Shown here: piece by piece, positions 37,641 to 46,185 of the stretch
Position numbering within the stretch: the stretch's first letter is position 1
How the letters are laid out: each line of letters opens with the position of its first letter
NCBI RefSeq assembly: GCF_025370775.1
Contig: NZ_JAMXEX010000002.1
Coordinates: forward strand, 372,001 to 436,000
Length of the DNA stretch: 64,000 bases
Source: Ancylothrix sp. D3o
GTDB taxonomy: Bacteria; Cyanobacteriota; Cyanobacteriia; Cyanobacteriales; Oscillatoriaceae
Reading direction: 5' to 3'
Translations under genes and position numbers: made by a program
The notes under the pieces: model-generated
Told to the model about the DNA's origin: nothing
The model's database searches: none
The model's input: only the letters and a program-made list of their open reading frames with translations

Positions 37641-38762
37641 TTATAAGTTTCCGCGTAGGGATTGTTCGCGTTCTACGGCTTTGAAGAGGGCTTCAATGTT
37701 TCCGTGTCCGAAGAGTTGGGTGCCGTTGCGCTGGATGATTTCTAGGAATAGGGTAGGCCGGCTTTGGACGGGTTTTGTGAAGATTTGCATGAGGTATCCT
37801 TGGGGATCGCGGTCGATTAAGATTCCTAGATCCCGTAGCATAGAAAAGTCTTCGTCTACGTCGCCAACACGGTCTTCTATGACGTCATAGTAGGTGTCGG
37901 GGATGCGTAGGAATTCGATGCCGTTTCCGCGTAGTGATTGGATGGTTTGTACCATGTCGTTTGTCAGGAGGGCAACGTGTTGAATTCCTGGGCCGCGATG
38001 ATAGTTTAAAAATTCTTGAATTTGTGATTTTTGGCTGCCGGAAACTGGTTCGACTATTGCAAGTTTTATGGAACCTACTTTGTTCTGCACGATGGAGTAG
38101 TGCATTCCGCTGACGTGGGTGTTGACGTCTAGGTTGTAGGAGTTGATGAAGCCTAAAACGTTGCAATAATGGTCTACCCATTTTTGAATTTCTCCGCTGG
38201 GTACACACAATACCATGTGGTCTACGGAAAGTAGGCCGGTGGAGAGAGTGAGGGGAGGATTTTTGATGGGTTCGTAGCCTGGTAAAAATGAGCCTTCGTA
38301 GTTATCTCTTTGAATGAATGAGTGTACAAAGTCTCCACAAATGCCGATGGTTGCTTTGATGGCTTGCCCGTTTTCGTCTTCCATAACTGTTGGTTCGAGG
38401 ACGGGTTCGGCACCGCGTTTAACGGCTTCGTTGAAGGCTTTTACGGCATCATCTACTTTAAAGGCGATGTCTTTTACTCCGTCGCCGTGTTCGGTTATAT
38501 GTTTGGAAATTGGGCTGTTTGGCTCGAAGGATGAGGAGAAGACAAAGCGGACGTTTCTTTGTCTAACGACGTAGGAAACATGATCGCGGACTCCTGTTTC
38601 AAAGCCGGCATAAGCTATGGGTTTAAATCCGAAGGCGGTGCGGAAAAAATGTGCTGTTTGAAAGGCGTTACTTGCGTAATATTCGATGTGATCGATGCCT
38701 TTTATTCCTAATAAATCTTCTTGTTTTTGGCTGGTTACTTCTGGTTTAGTTCCGACTACCAT
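37641..38762 (-). CDS. hppD: 4-hydroxyphenylpyruvate dioxygenase
   Basis: A 373-residue non-haem iron dioxygenase converting 4-hydroxyphenylpyruvate to homogentisate. Two vicinal-oxygen-chelate domains are present. The iron ligands are His in SVDHMVLC, His in GIQHVALL and Glu in PTLFLEIIQR; the C terminus FGHGNIEALFKAVEREQ is characteristic. The related hydroxymandelate synthase is a possible alternative, but the C-terminal block is HPPD-like. The length and sequence match the long bacterial type, not the shorter form I associate with core cyanobacterial tocopherol synthesis, so this may be a pathway-specific copy. It lies upstream of, and in line with, the NRPS-like gene. Confidence 0.9.
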   Translation of the reverse strand: MVVGTKPEVTSQKQEDLLGIKGIDHIEYYASNAFQTAHFFRTAFGFKPIAYAGFETGVRDHVSYVVRQRNVRFVFSSSFEPNSPISKHITEHGDGVKDIAFKVDDAVKAFNEAVKRGAEPVLEPTVMEDENGQAIKATIGICGDFVHSFIQRDNYEGSFLPGYEPIKNPPLTLSTGLLSVDHMVLCVPSGEIQKWVDHYCNVLGFINSYNLDVNTHVSGMHYSIVQNKVGSIKLAIVEPVSGSQKSQIQEFLNYHRGPGIQHVALLTNDMVQTIQSLRGNGIEFLRIPDTYYDVIEDRVGDVDEDFSMLRDLGILIDRDPQGYLMQIFTKPVQSRPTLFLEIIQRNGTQLFGHGNIEALFKAVEREQSLRGNL

Positions 38763-39279
38763 CTTTGCATTCTCCTGACGTGGCTATTTTGGGCTTTGAG
38801 TTTGTCTTTAGTCTTGATCTTCCGGGGGGAAGGGCCAGACTGTGGTTGTTCTTAAACTTGTAAAAGTTAATCCTTGAAGGATTTAACAGGTTTTTTATCG
38901 TGTTCTGTGTTCAGTCTGTGGGGTCGGTGATTTTGACCCTTATGGTAGAGGCGTTGTTGAGAACGTCTCTACCACATTGTATATGCCAATTTCTGGAACT
39001 GTCCACAAAAGTTTTTATTGTTTTATTAAGTACGCTGACATAAAAGCTATGTGGTTGAGCTTTGGCGCTATTACGAACCACGCCTATGTCGGCTTATTTA
39101 ATTCTGGTTGTTTGGCCGGCCTGCTGGGAGGCACTTTTTACAAAAATTTTAAAGAGGGGGGATTTTTGTTTAAGGTTTCTTTATATTCGGGATTGGGCAA
39201 ATTGTCCTTTGTCCTGTGTCATTGGTCATTAGTTTTTTAAATGCGGACTAATGACTAATGACTAGGGAGTAATGGCTGT
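38763..39279. other. Gene-poor spacer between HPPD and dndE
   Basis: No convincing gene. It includes the HPPD promoter region, an inverted repeat at 38945-38972 (GTAGAGGCGTT / AACGTCTCTAC), which is a common cyanobacterial dispersed element, and tandem ACTAATG heptads at 39246-39263. The spacer marks the border between the biosynthetic region and the Dnd island. Confidence 0.5.
38945..38972. repeat. Inverted repeat, GTAGAG-type dispersed element
   Basis: Arms GTAGAGGCGTT and AACGTCTCTAC pair over 11 bp (one G-T) with a 6-nt loop. Its location in a gene-poor spacer suits a small mobile palindrome. Confidence 0.6.
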
Positions 39280-39663
39280 TTAGTCTAATGTTAGCTGGAT
39301 CAAGTCTTCGATTTTTTTGAGTTTTTGTTCACCGGCCAAATAACCTATTCCGCGATGTAGATGCAGGCGAAATTGGGTTGCGAGGGTTTCTTTGTCTGTT
39401 CCTAACTTGTCTTTTTGGCAGCGTTGTTTGAGGGCGATTGTTAATATGTCGCTCATTTCTCCTCCGAATATTTTCCAGGTAAGTTCTAGGTTGCTATCGG
39501 CGGGGATGGGAACGGGTGAGGGGATGCTTGGTTCGGCTAATGACCGGCAAAATGCCCACCGGCATAGTATGTTCCATTGGTCTATTTTTGTGTTTCTTTT
39601 AAGTTTGATTAGTTGGTCTCTGGCTGTTTGGGATAGGCGTATTCTTTCGACTGGTGGTTCCAT
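39280..39663 (-). CDS. dndE: DNA sulfur modification protein DndE
   Basis: A 127-residue basic, helical protein. The opening RIRLSQTARDQLIKLKR, the central WNILCRWAFCRSLAEPS and the block SNLELTWKIFGG plus the end RLHLHRGIGYL are diagnostic of DndE. DndE is a small DNA-binding subunit of the phosphorothioation complex, with affinity for nicked DNA in characterised systems. It is the last gene of the dndC-dndD-dndE series, 70 bp after dndD. Confidence 0.92.
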   Translation of the reverse strand: MEPPVERIRLSQTARDQLIKLKRNTKIDQWNILCRWAFCRSLAEPSIPSPVPIPADSNLELTWKIFGGEMSDILTIALKQRCQKDKLGTDKETLATQFRLHLHRGIGYLAGEQKLKKIEDLIQLTLD

Positions 39664-39733
39664 AATTGTTAAGTGTATAAGCGGTGTTTTAGCTCAATGC
39701 GTAATTGCCGGTGGATGTGGTATGTGCATCGCC

Positions 39734-41731
39734 CTACCAAAAATATCCTTTTTCTATAATGGTTTGCCGGCCTGCTGAGTCATATTTTAACAAATATTCT
39801 TGAGCTATTGCTTCTTGTTCTTTCAACTTTTTAAATTCATTTTCTCCTATTTCTGTGTCTGTTGAAAGCAGGATGACTTGATGGGATGCTGTGGGAAAAT
39901 ATTTCTCTACAAGATTAGATCGGTGGGAGGAGTCAAGCCGGCCTAATGGTGTGTCAATCGCGATGGGAAGATGCCGGCCTGAAACTCTGGCTAATCCCCA
40001 TAAAAAGGCGATGGCTAAAAGTTGTTTTTCACCGGCAGATATGCGGTGTTTCGGTACTGGTTTTCCTTGGGTATCATAAAGGGATAAACTGAAGGTGTTG
40101 GTGTCTATTACAACCCGATGAACGAGATCGTTTTTGTGTAATAAATATCGGAAACATTCAGTTATTTCGATTTCCAGTTTGTTGAGTTTTTTGAGGGTTA
40201 TTTTTTGTTTAAATTCTTTTAGGGTGTTTTGGGTTCTGGCGATGGCGTTGATGATGTGTTCGTTGTTTCTTTTGGTGATGTGTTTTTGGCTATAGTCTTC
40301 GAGTTCTTTTTGAACTTTGATGATTTGCTTTTGGATGTCTTCGAGTTGCCGTTTTGTTGTTTCGTAGTTGACTTTTTCTTCTGCTACTTGTTTTTGGGCT
40401 TCTTGCAGGGCTTTTTCTAGTTTTTCGTAGACTTCGGGGGAAGCGGCGGCGGCTAGGGTGCGGTCGGTGTTGTCAATTTCTATTTCTATTTTTTGCAGTT
40501 CTTGTAGTGTTTGTTGGGCTGTATTTTGGCTGGCGGTTATGTGATATTTGAGGAGGGTTTCTAGTTGGTTTATGGTTGCTTCATCGGCGTTTAGCCAGAG
40601 TTTTTCTGTGCTGTGCGCTTGTTGTTCTAGTTGTTGGTTTTCTTGGTCAATAAAGGTTTGTATTTGCTCGATTTGTTGGGGTTTAAGGGCGATTTCGTTG
40701 AGGTAGTTGAGGAGGCGGATTGTTCTTTGGTTCATCGCTTCTAGGGCGATTTTTGCGCTTGTTTGGGTGGTTTCTTTTTCGGCTTGAATTTGTGCTTCTT
40801 GGAGTAGGGGGGTGATGAGGGCGAGGGGAAGGGGGCCGGCGGCTTGTTCTGCCATTGCTTGCCTGGTGGTTTCTGCTTGTGCTGTTAGGGTTTTGAGCTT
40901 TTGTTCAATGTTGCTGCGTTCGGCGGCGATTTTTCCGCCTTCGGTGAGGAATTTTTGGCTGGCTTTTTGTTGGTTATTTTCGGCGCGATCTACGCGGGTT
41001 TGGTATTTGCTTAGTTCTTGTTTTACGTCTTCTTTTTGGCTGTAGAGTTGTTTAAGTTTTTCTTCGATTTTGTCGAGGGTGGTTTTTTGTTCTGCATCGG
41101 CTAGTTGTTTGCGTTTGCGGTTGAGTAATATGTCGAGGTGGATGCCAAGTTTTTCGGCCAGTTCTAAGCCTAAAAGTGATTTGATGGCACCGGTGACTGT
41201 TTCGGGGGGAGTTTCCATTTCGGCTAGTTCTTTGACTTGTTCTCCGTCGAATAAGAACAAGTTTGATATGCCGAGGGGAAGGAGGGTTTCGATGTATTCA
41301 TCCCAGGTTTCTGTGAGGGCTTCGTCTACTTCCCAGTCTGAGGTGTTTTCGCTGTAAACTAAGATGCCTAATGTGTCTTTGTTGTCTTTGAGAATGGGAT
41401 ACCAATAGCGGACGATTTTAACTTTTTTGATTTGGTTGTCTTCAATGTGTTGAAAGGCGAGTTCGATGCGGGCGCTGTCGGCGGTTTGATGACGGTTAAT
41501 GCTTTGTTTTAAAAAGTCGGGGTAACTGAGATTTCCGCGTGTAGAACATTGAGCCCGGATGCCATAAAGGGCGAGGCGAATGGCATCCATAAGAGTTGTT
41601 TTACCGCCGCCATTCATGCCGCCAAAGAGGATAATAGGCCGGTGATTTCCATCAATTTCCGGGCTAAGATTGATGATTTGTTTACCTTGATAGGGGCCAA
41701 AATTTTGCAGAGTAAGTTCTAAAAATTGCAT
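39734..41731 (-). CDS. dndD: DNA sulfur modification protein DndD (SMC-like ATPase)
   Basis: A 665-residue ATPase with RecF/SMC architecture. Walker A is GGMNGGGKTTLMDA near residue 40; the central 210-500 region is coiled coil; the signature ISAGEKQLLAIAF and Walker B IAIDTPLGRLD lie near the C terminus. FLFDGEQVKELAEM is the DndD-typical DGEQ segment. DndD is thought to supply energy for DNA opening or nicking during sulfur insertion. No CxxC zinc hook is present in the coiled coil. It lies between dndC and dndE on the same strand; a 180-bp repeat-rich gap separates it from dndC. Confidence 0.93.
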   Translation of the reverse strand: MQFLELTLQNFGPYQGKQIINLSPEIDGNHRPIILFGGMNGGGKTTLMDAIRLALYGIRAQCSTRGNLSYPDFLKQSINRHQTADSARIELAFQHIEDNQIKKVKIVRYWYPILKDNKDTLGILVYSENTSDWEVDEALTETWDEYIETLLPLGISNLFLFDGEQVKELAEMETPPETVTGAIKSLLGLELAEKLGIHLDILLNRKRKQLADAEQKTTLDKIEEKLKQLYSQKEDVKQELSKYQTRVDRAENNQQKASQKFLTEGGKIAAERSNIEQKLKTLTAQAETTRQAMAEQAAGPLPLALITPLLQEAQIQAEKETTQTSAKIALEAMNQRTIRLLNYLNEIALKPQQIEQIQTFIDQENQQLEQQAHSTEKLWLNADEATINQLETLLKYHITASQNTAQQTLQELQKIEIEIDNTDRTLAAAASPEVYEKLEKALQEAQKQVAEEKVNYETTKRQLEDIQKQIIKVQKELEDYSQKHITKRNNEHIINAIARTQNTLKEFKQKITLKKLNKLEIEITECFRYLLHKNDLVHRVVIDTNTFSLSLYDTQGKPVPKHRISAGEKQLLAIAFLWGLARVSGRHLPIAIDTPLGRLDSSHRSNLVEKYFPTASHQVILLSTDTEIGENEFKKLKEQEAIAQEYLLKYDSAGRQTIIEKGYFW

Positions 41732-41767
41732 GACGTATTGCTAATTACTAATTAAACGTGAAGACAA

Positions 41768-41791
41768 TCGCAGGCAAGATGCCTGCGCCAC
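41768..41791. repeat. Dispersed palindromic repeat (GGCAnnnTGCC family)
   Basis: TCGCAGGCAAGATGCCTGCG then CCAC, a near-perfect short palindrome. Relatives are at 48787-48810, 50113-50172 and 54045-54068. Confidence 0.7.
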
Positions 41792-41825
41792 AAAAGCTGT
41801 GCCAAAACAGAAAACCCATCCTATT

Positions 41826-41883
41826 CATCTGCGTTCATTTGCGTAGCGCTACGCGCGGCTACGCCTAACATCTGCGGTTAAAA
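41826..41883. repeat. Dispersed ATCTGCG repeat with palindromic insert (inverted copy)
   Basis: TTCATCTGCGTTCATTTGCG, then a palindromic insert GTAGCGCTACGCGCGGCTACGC, then ACATCTGCGGTTAAA. It has the same design as 22797-22890 in the opposite orientation. It lies between dndC and dndD. Confidence 0.7.
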
Positions 41884-41910
41884 AATCCTCATTTAGCAAA
41901 AATTAAACCA

Positions 41911-43584
41911 TTAATCCTCCTCTTCCGTCGTTTCTGCCTGACCAAATTTTAAATCTGCCCAAGAGAGTTGTTTGTCTTCCTTAGTGTCCGTTTCTTTGAG
42001 TTTTTGTAGTTGGAGAGTTTGCTTTTTAGATTCACCTTCGGGAGTGTTCATAACTTCGCGAAATTTTTCGAGTTTTTCGGGGTTGTCTGTAATTTCTTTG
42101 ATGGTGGTTTTTAGGTTGTATTGATAGTGGGCGTTGTCGATGGCTTGGTCTTCGTTTCTGGAACTGGTGTCAAAGCATTTTTCGAGGTCGCTGTAGATGC
42201 CGGTGGGTTTGGGTTTTGTGAAGTATTGGCGTTCGGTGTCGAGGAGTCTTGTCATTAGTTCGAGGTGCATGGGATCGTCGTGGCATATTTCAGTTAATAC
42301 TGCCCATTCGTCGGTTCCCAGGAGTGGGTTGCCGGCGCCGGTTCGTGTGTCTTGAAATGGTTGGCCGGTGACTTCTTGATATATGCCAGGGAGGCTGTCG
42401 TCAAATTCGTGTTTTTCTTCCAGCCAAATGCGTCTTATTTCGCTTAGTTCTTCTTGGGTTATTAGGGTGATATCCCGCATTTCTGGGGGTGCTGTTTCTT
42501 GGATTTGTTTTTGAGCTTGGAGGAGTCTTCTTAGCCAATATTCCCGCGATTCTTTGGTATATGGGCCGGGTATTGGTTCAATTGACAATTTCCCCTCAGA
42601 ATTGCGCTCAAAAAGTTCTACTCTGCCATAAATACGACGGAAATCTCTTCGCTCTCGATCATTTTTAGCGTCTAATTCATTACGGAGATCAAGTAAAGGC
42701 TGCATCCATTGTTTTTCTACATCATTTTGGATCATCGCTTCCATAGATTTATCTTGACTAACCATAGTGCAAACCCAACACCCAAAACGAGAGTCGCCAC
42801 AACTAGGAGTAGAAGTATCAACAACTAAAGGACATTCATTATCTGCTGTTGCACCCCGATACATAGAAAATAAGTCTTTATTACTGTGTCCCCAAGGATT
42901 AGGCCATTGATTCAGATATAGCCAAACTTCATCATTTCGCCAATCTTCGATAGGCGTGTAAATCAAGGAATTAGGTAGACGAGCATTTGGGCTAAGGCGA
43001 TCCCTTAACCTACCCACTTCATGTTTTTTCATAGTGGCTGCTCGTCTACTACTTTCAGCCTTACGAGTACCTAAAACAACTATTGTTTCCCCGTTAACTC
43101 TCACAATATCGCGGATAAATTGGTTAACGGGCTCAATTTTCATACGATCAGTACACCACCTAAATCCATTTCGAGGTGCAGGGTAGCCCTTACCCATTAA
43201 ATTTACCCAGAATGTATCTTTGACTGTAGGATGAAGTAAATGTGGTTCAATGGGTATATTTTTTTCCTGAGCAGCAGATTTCATCCTATTAATTGATTTT
43301 CTTACCCAAGTAGAAACAAAGGGATTTTCTACAAGCGTATCTGTTGTAATGACGTGAATCTTTTTCTTTCTTTCTTTTAATGGAATATCCGCAATAGCGT
43401 TCCAGATAAGCTGCAAAACTGTAGTTGAATCTTTGCCCCCGCTATATCCAATAACCCAGGGAATTTCATCAAGACAATATAACTCTTGAATTTCTTTATT
43501 TAAAGTTTTTATATCTTCAACTAATTCGGTAACATTGCGCGGTGTAAAAAATGACATTTGCTGTAATTCTGTCATGTTAAGCAA
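41911..43584 (-). CDS. dndC: DNA sulfur modification protein DndC
   Basis: A 557-residue PAPS-reductase-like ATP pyrophosphatase. The PP-loop SGGKDS lies in WVIGYSGGKDSTTVLQL near residue 50. The cysteine cluster for an iron-sulfur centre is NECPLVVDTSTPSCGDSRFG then CWVC near 252-273. The C-terminal 100 residues form a charged tail. DndC carries the sulfur mobilised by a cysteine desulfurase. It is the first gene of the minus-strand dndCDE series and is divergent from the plus-strand DGQHR gene. The chain is somewhat longer than the Streptomyces protein, as in other cyanobacteria. Confidence 0.94.
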   Translation of the reverse strand: MLNMTELQQMSFFTPRNVTELVEDIKTLNKEIQELYCLDEIPWVIGYSGGKDSTTVLQLIWNAIADIPLKERKKKIHVITTDTLVENPFVSTWVRKSINRMKSAAQEKNIPIEPHLLHPTVKDTFWVNLMGKGYPAPRNGFRWCTDRMKIEPVNQFIRDIVRVNGETIVVLGTRKAESSRRAATMKKHEVGRLRDRLSPNARLPNSLIYTPIEDWRNDEVWLYLNQWPNPWGHSNKDLFSMYRGATADNECPLVVDTSTPSCGDSRFGCWVCTMVSQDKSMEAMIQNDVEKQWMQPLLDLRNELDAKNDRERRDFRRIYGRVELFERNSEGKLSIEPIPGPYTKESREYWLRRLLQAQKQIQETAPPEMRDITLITQEELSEIRRIWLEEKHEFDDSLPGIYQEVTGQPFQDTRTGAGNPLLGTDEWAVLTEICHDDPMHLELMTRLLDTERQYFTKPKPTGIYSDLEKCFDTSSRNEDQAIDNAHYQYNLKTTIKEITDNPEKLEKFREVMNTPEGESKKQTLQLQKLKETDTKEDKQLSWADLKFGQAETTEEED

Positions 43585-43850
43585 CTCCTGATTTGCATGG
43601 CCGGGCCTTTAATGATATAATCAATTTTCCATTTTACTATAAAGTAGAGCTTGTTCTTTATTATTTGCTTTTTTACGCAGTACCTTCCTTAATGAGCTCC
43701 TATGCTGGTTATAATAAATAGGCGTTCAGCTTACTTGCTTTCTTGCGAAACAACACGAATCTCCGAGAAAATAAAATTTTTGAATTGGAGAAAGAGTGAT
43801 GTAATTCAAGAGGTACGGAAAAACAATTATACCAGCTTCCGTGAGATTAT
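43585..43850. promoter_or_regulatory. Divergent promoter region between dndC and the first DGQHR gene
   Basis: A 266-bp A/T-rich gap separating the modification genes from a DndB-family gene. DndB proteins regulate dnd promoters in studied systems, so a DndB operator may lie here. No clear operator repeat is visible. Confidence 0.45.
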
Positions 43851-45026
43851 ATGTCAGAACCAAACTCATCCTCCTCTGAGGCAAACCAGCGACTTGATGA
43901 TGTACTTGAGCCTTACTTCGGTGAAAATTATCGTGACAAGTGTTATTTAGGCTTAATGTTGGAGCAGGGGCAGCGAAAAATGGTACAAATTAATGTCCCC
44001 GCCCACGACTTACCTATTCTTTTGCAAGCAAAACCCTCCACTGGTAATGATCCTGACTCAGGCAAAAATCGCCCAGTCGTAAAAGGCCATTCTGAAGAAA
44101 TTAAAAACTATATCCTTAAAAAAGCTAGAAACAATAAACCTTGGATTTTAGGAACACTCACAGCAAATATCAATCCCACCAAAATCAAGATAATCGAATT
44201 AGGGAGAGGAATTTGTTTTGTAGCTATTCCTCGCGGTGTTAAGTTAGATATTACGGATGGGCAGCATCGTCAACGTGCCATCTGGGATCTAATCGAAAGT
44301 CCTGAAAGTGAGCTAATAGGTAATAATGATTTTCCAATTACTCTAGTTTTAGAGTCTGACTTTAACCAGTGCCAAGCTGACTTTCGAGATATGGCACAAA
44401 CCCGTGCCCTCGATAAATCACTGCTCTTATCATTTGGTGAATTTGAAGGAAGAGTTGGAATTCTCAAAAAAGTAATCGATCAAGTTCCTATGTTTCAGGA
44501 TAAAACAGAAAAAATTAAGGCTACCCCTGACAGTAAGAAGAAGTTAATTTATACTATTAATTATCTAGCTAAAGCCATTAGTTGTGCTTTTGAAAATGAG
44601 CCGGATAATGAGTTAAAAAACTACGATGTTACTAACTCATCAGAAGCATTAATTAATTGCTTTAATCAATTTTTTTCAGAATGCAACCAGACCCGATATA
44701 TTTTTGAGACTCAGTTTGAAACATTGAAAGTCGAGGATGTTGCTAAATTCCAAGAAAACTGTCTTTTAGGTAGAAGTGTGGGTTTAGAAATTTTAGGGAA
44801 ATTACTACACTACACCTATGAGCCAGAAACTAATAATTTTATTCCTGAAGAAGTTTCACAACTTGCTCAACTTAATTGGTTAAGAGATAGCGAAGTGTGG
44901 GAGGGAAATGTGGTTTTGTGTAATATTGATCCTAGTACAAACAAGAAGTCTTACAAAATCACCGCCAGTGCAAGTGCTGTAAGAATAGCAGTAAATAAAG
45001 CAAAATCAAAGCTAGGATGGCGCTAA
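43851..45026 (+). CDS. DndB-family DGQHR protein 1
   Basis: A 391-residue protein of the DGQHR family. The signature TDGQHRQRAIWDL lies near residue 143; RDMAQTRALDKSLLLSFG follows, as in the family. DndB homologues act as transcriptional regulators of dnd genes or dampen modification. This copy is closer to generic DGQHR proteins than the classical DndB at 45074. ATG 43851 has a weak GAG upstream. It is divergent from dndC and converges on the second family member, with a terminator hairpin between. Confidence 0.85.
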   Translation: MSEPNSSSSEANQRLDDVLEPYFGENYRDKCYLGLMLEQGQRKMVQINVPAHDLPILLQAKPSTGNDPDSGKNRPVVKGHSEEIKNYILKKARNNKPWILGTLTANINPTKIKIIELGRGICFVAIPRGVKLDITDGQHRQRAIWDLIESPESELIGNNDFPITLVLESDFNQCQADFRDMAQTRALDKSLLLSFGEFEGRVGILKKVIDQVPMFQDKTEKIKATPDSKKKLIYTINYLAKAISCAFENEPDNELKNYDVTNSSEALINCFNQFFSECNQTRYIFETQFETLKVEDVAKFQENCLLGRSVGLEILGKLLHYTYEPETNNFIPEEVSQLAQLNWLRDSEVWEGNVVLCNIDPSTNKKSYKITASASAVRIAVNKAKSKLGWR

Positions 45027-45036
45027 ACTTTTAGCA

Positions 45037-45071
45037 AGGGTATTGAAAAGTTTTAAAACCTTCAATACCCT
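45037..45071. terminator. Bidirectional terminator between two DndB-family genes
   Basis: Arms AGGGTATTGAA (45037-45047) and TTCAATACCCT (45061-45071) pair perfectly over 11 bp with a 13-nt A/T-rich loop. It lies between two convergent stop codons. Confidence 0.8.
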
Positions 45072-45073
45072 AA

Positions 45074-46117
45074 CTAAACAACCCCCAAACACTCCAAAAT
45101 ATACCCCCGTAAAAACTCCAAACTCTGACGAGAACTAGAAACCCCACCCCTACCAACAACAACCCCCTGCAAAAGAGGATTAGAAACCGACCAATCAACA
45201 GCAGACAAACCCGACAAAGACCCCTCCCAACTATCAGGAAACCGGCCCAACAAAACCGAACCAACCTCACCCAAAGCAGCCAAACCAACTCCATGACAAT
45301 GCACAAAATCTCGACGCACCTCAAAAGCCGAAATCTTCCGCTGCAAAACCAACTCCCAATCAGGAATTAAACCACAAACCGCCTGCCAAAAATTCACAGC
45401 CAAATCAACCCTGCGGCCCACATCAACCCCCTGAAAATTTACCAACAAACTCATCGTACCACCATAAATACCCCTCAGCGTAAATAATTTACCAGAACGC
45501 ACCGGCACTCTATCCCTTTCCAACTCCGTCAACTCCCGAAAAACCCGCACTTCCTTAACAACTTCCCGCACAACTTTCGCCATACTATCCCGCGTATCAT
45601 AAAGCATATTTAACGACGTCTCCGGCACCACAGCAAAACGATTTAGATCCGCAAACATTTGTTGACAGCGTTGCAAACCAATATCCAAAAAAAACACCAC
45701 CGCCACCGTCTCATATCCCAACTCAGGATTTTCTTTCAAAGCCAATTCAAAAGCAGCCCGGCGATGTTTGCCATCATTAATAATAAACCTCGCATCCATT
45801 GGCACCCGAAGCCGGCCAAGTTTCCGCAACTCCGCCTCATTTCCCACCGGCTCAAATTGAATTTCTGCATCAATAGAAACCGTCATCGCCGAAAAAATAT
45901 AGCTTTTAGGATTATTAAGAATATACCCGCCTATTTCCCGCACCCGTTGTTTATTCAGACTACGAGAAGCCCGCAACATTGGCGAAATTTCTTCATCATC
46001 CAAAGGAAACAATTTCGGCAAAACTCGCAACGGACACATGGAAATATAATACTCGCGTCCCGCCTGTATTCCGCGAATCACCGGCAACACATATTCAAAA
46101 GTAGATTGCATTAACAT
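45074..46117 (-). CDS. dndB: DndB-family protein 2 (classical DndB)
   Basis: A 347-residue protein whose layout is the classical DndB form: FEYVLPVIRGIQAGREYY at the N terminus, SRSLNKQRVREIGGYIL, and the signature NDGKHRRAAFELAL (a DGQHR variant, Gln to Lys) near residue 120. DFVHCHGVGLAALG is also a family feature. DndB represses or tunes the dnd operon. Two in-frame ATGs (46117, 46111) are both plausible. It is separated from the dndCDE genes by the plus-strand DGQHR gene, unlike the usual dndBCDE order. Confidence 0.88.
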   Translation of the reverse strand: MLMQSTFEYVLPVIRGIQAGREYYISMCPLRVLPKLFPLDDEEISPMLRASRSLNKQRVREIGGYILNNPKSYIFSAMTVSIDAEIQFEPVGNEAELRKLGRLRVPMDARFIINDGKHRRAAFELALKENPELGYETVAVVFFLDIGLQRCQQMFADLNRFAVVPETSLNMLYDTRDSMAKVVREVVKEVRVFRELTELERDRVPVRSGKLFTLRGIYGGTMSLLVNFQGVDVGRRVDLAVNFWQAVCGLIPDWELVLQRKISAFEVRRDFVHCHGVGLAALGEVGSVLLGRFPDSWEGSLSGLSAVDWSVSNPLLQGVVVGRGGVSSSRQSLEFLRGYILECLGVV

Positions 46118-46185
46118 GGGAATTGGGGATTGTTTAGAGTGGGGTAAATGGGGCTGGTTAGACCCCAATAAAGCAATAACTTGGA

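Noticed and set aside
38977-39240. 87-residue frame between HPPD and dndE
   Set aside because: Overlaps a dispersed inverted repeat and simple heptad repeats; the sequence is not protein-like.
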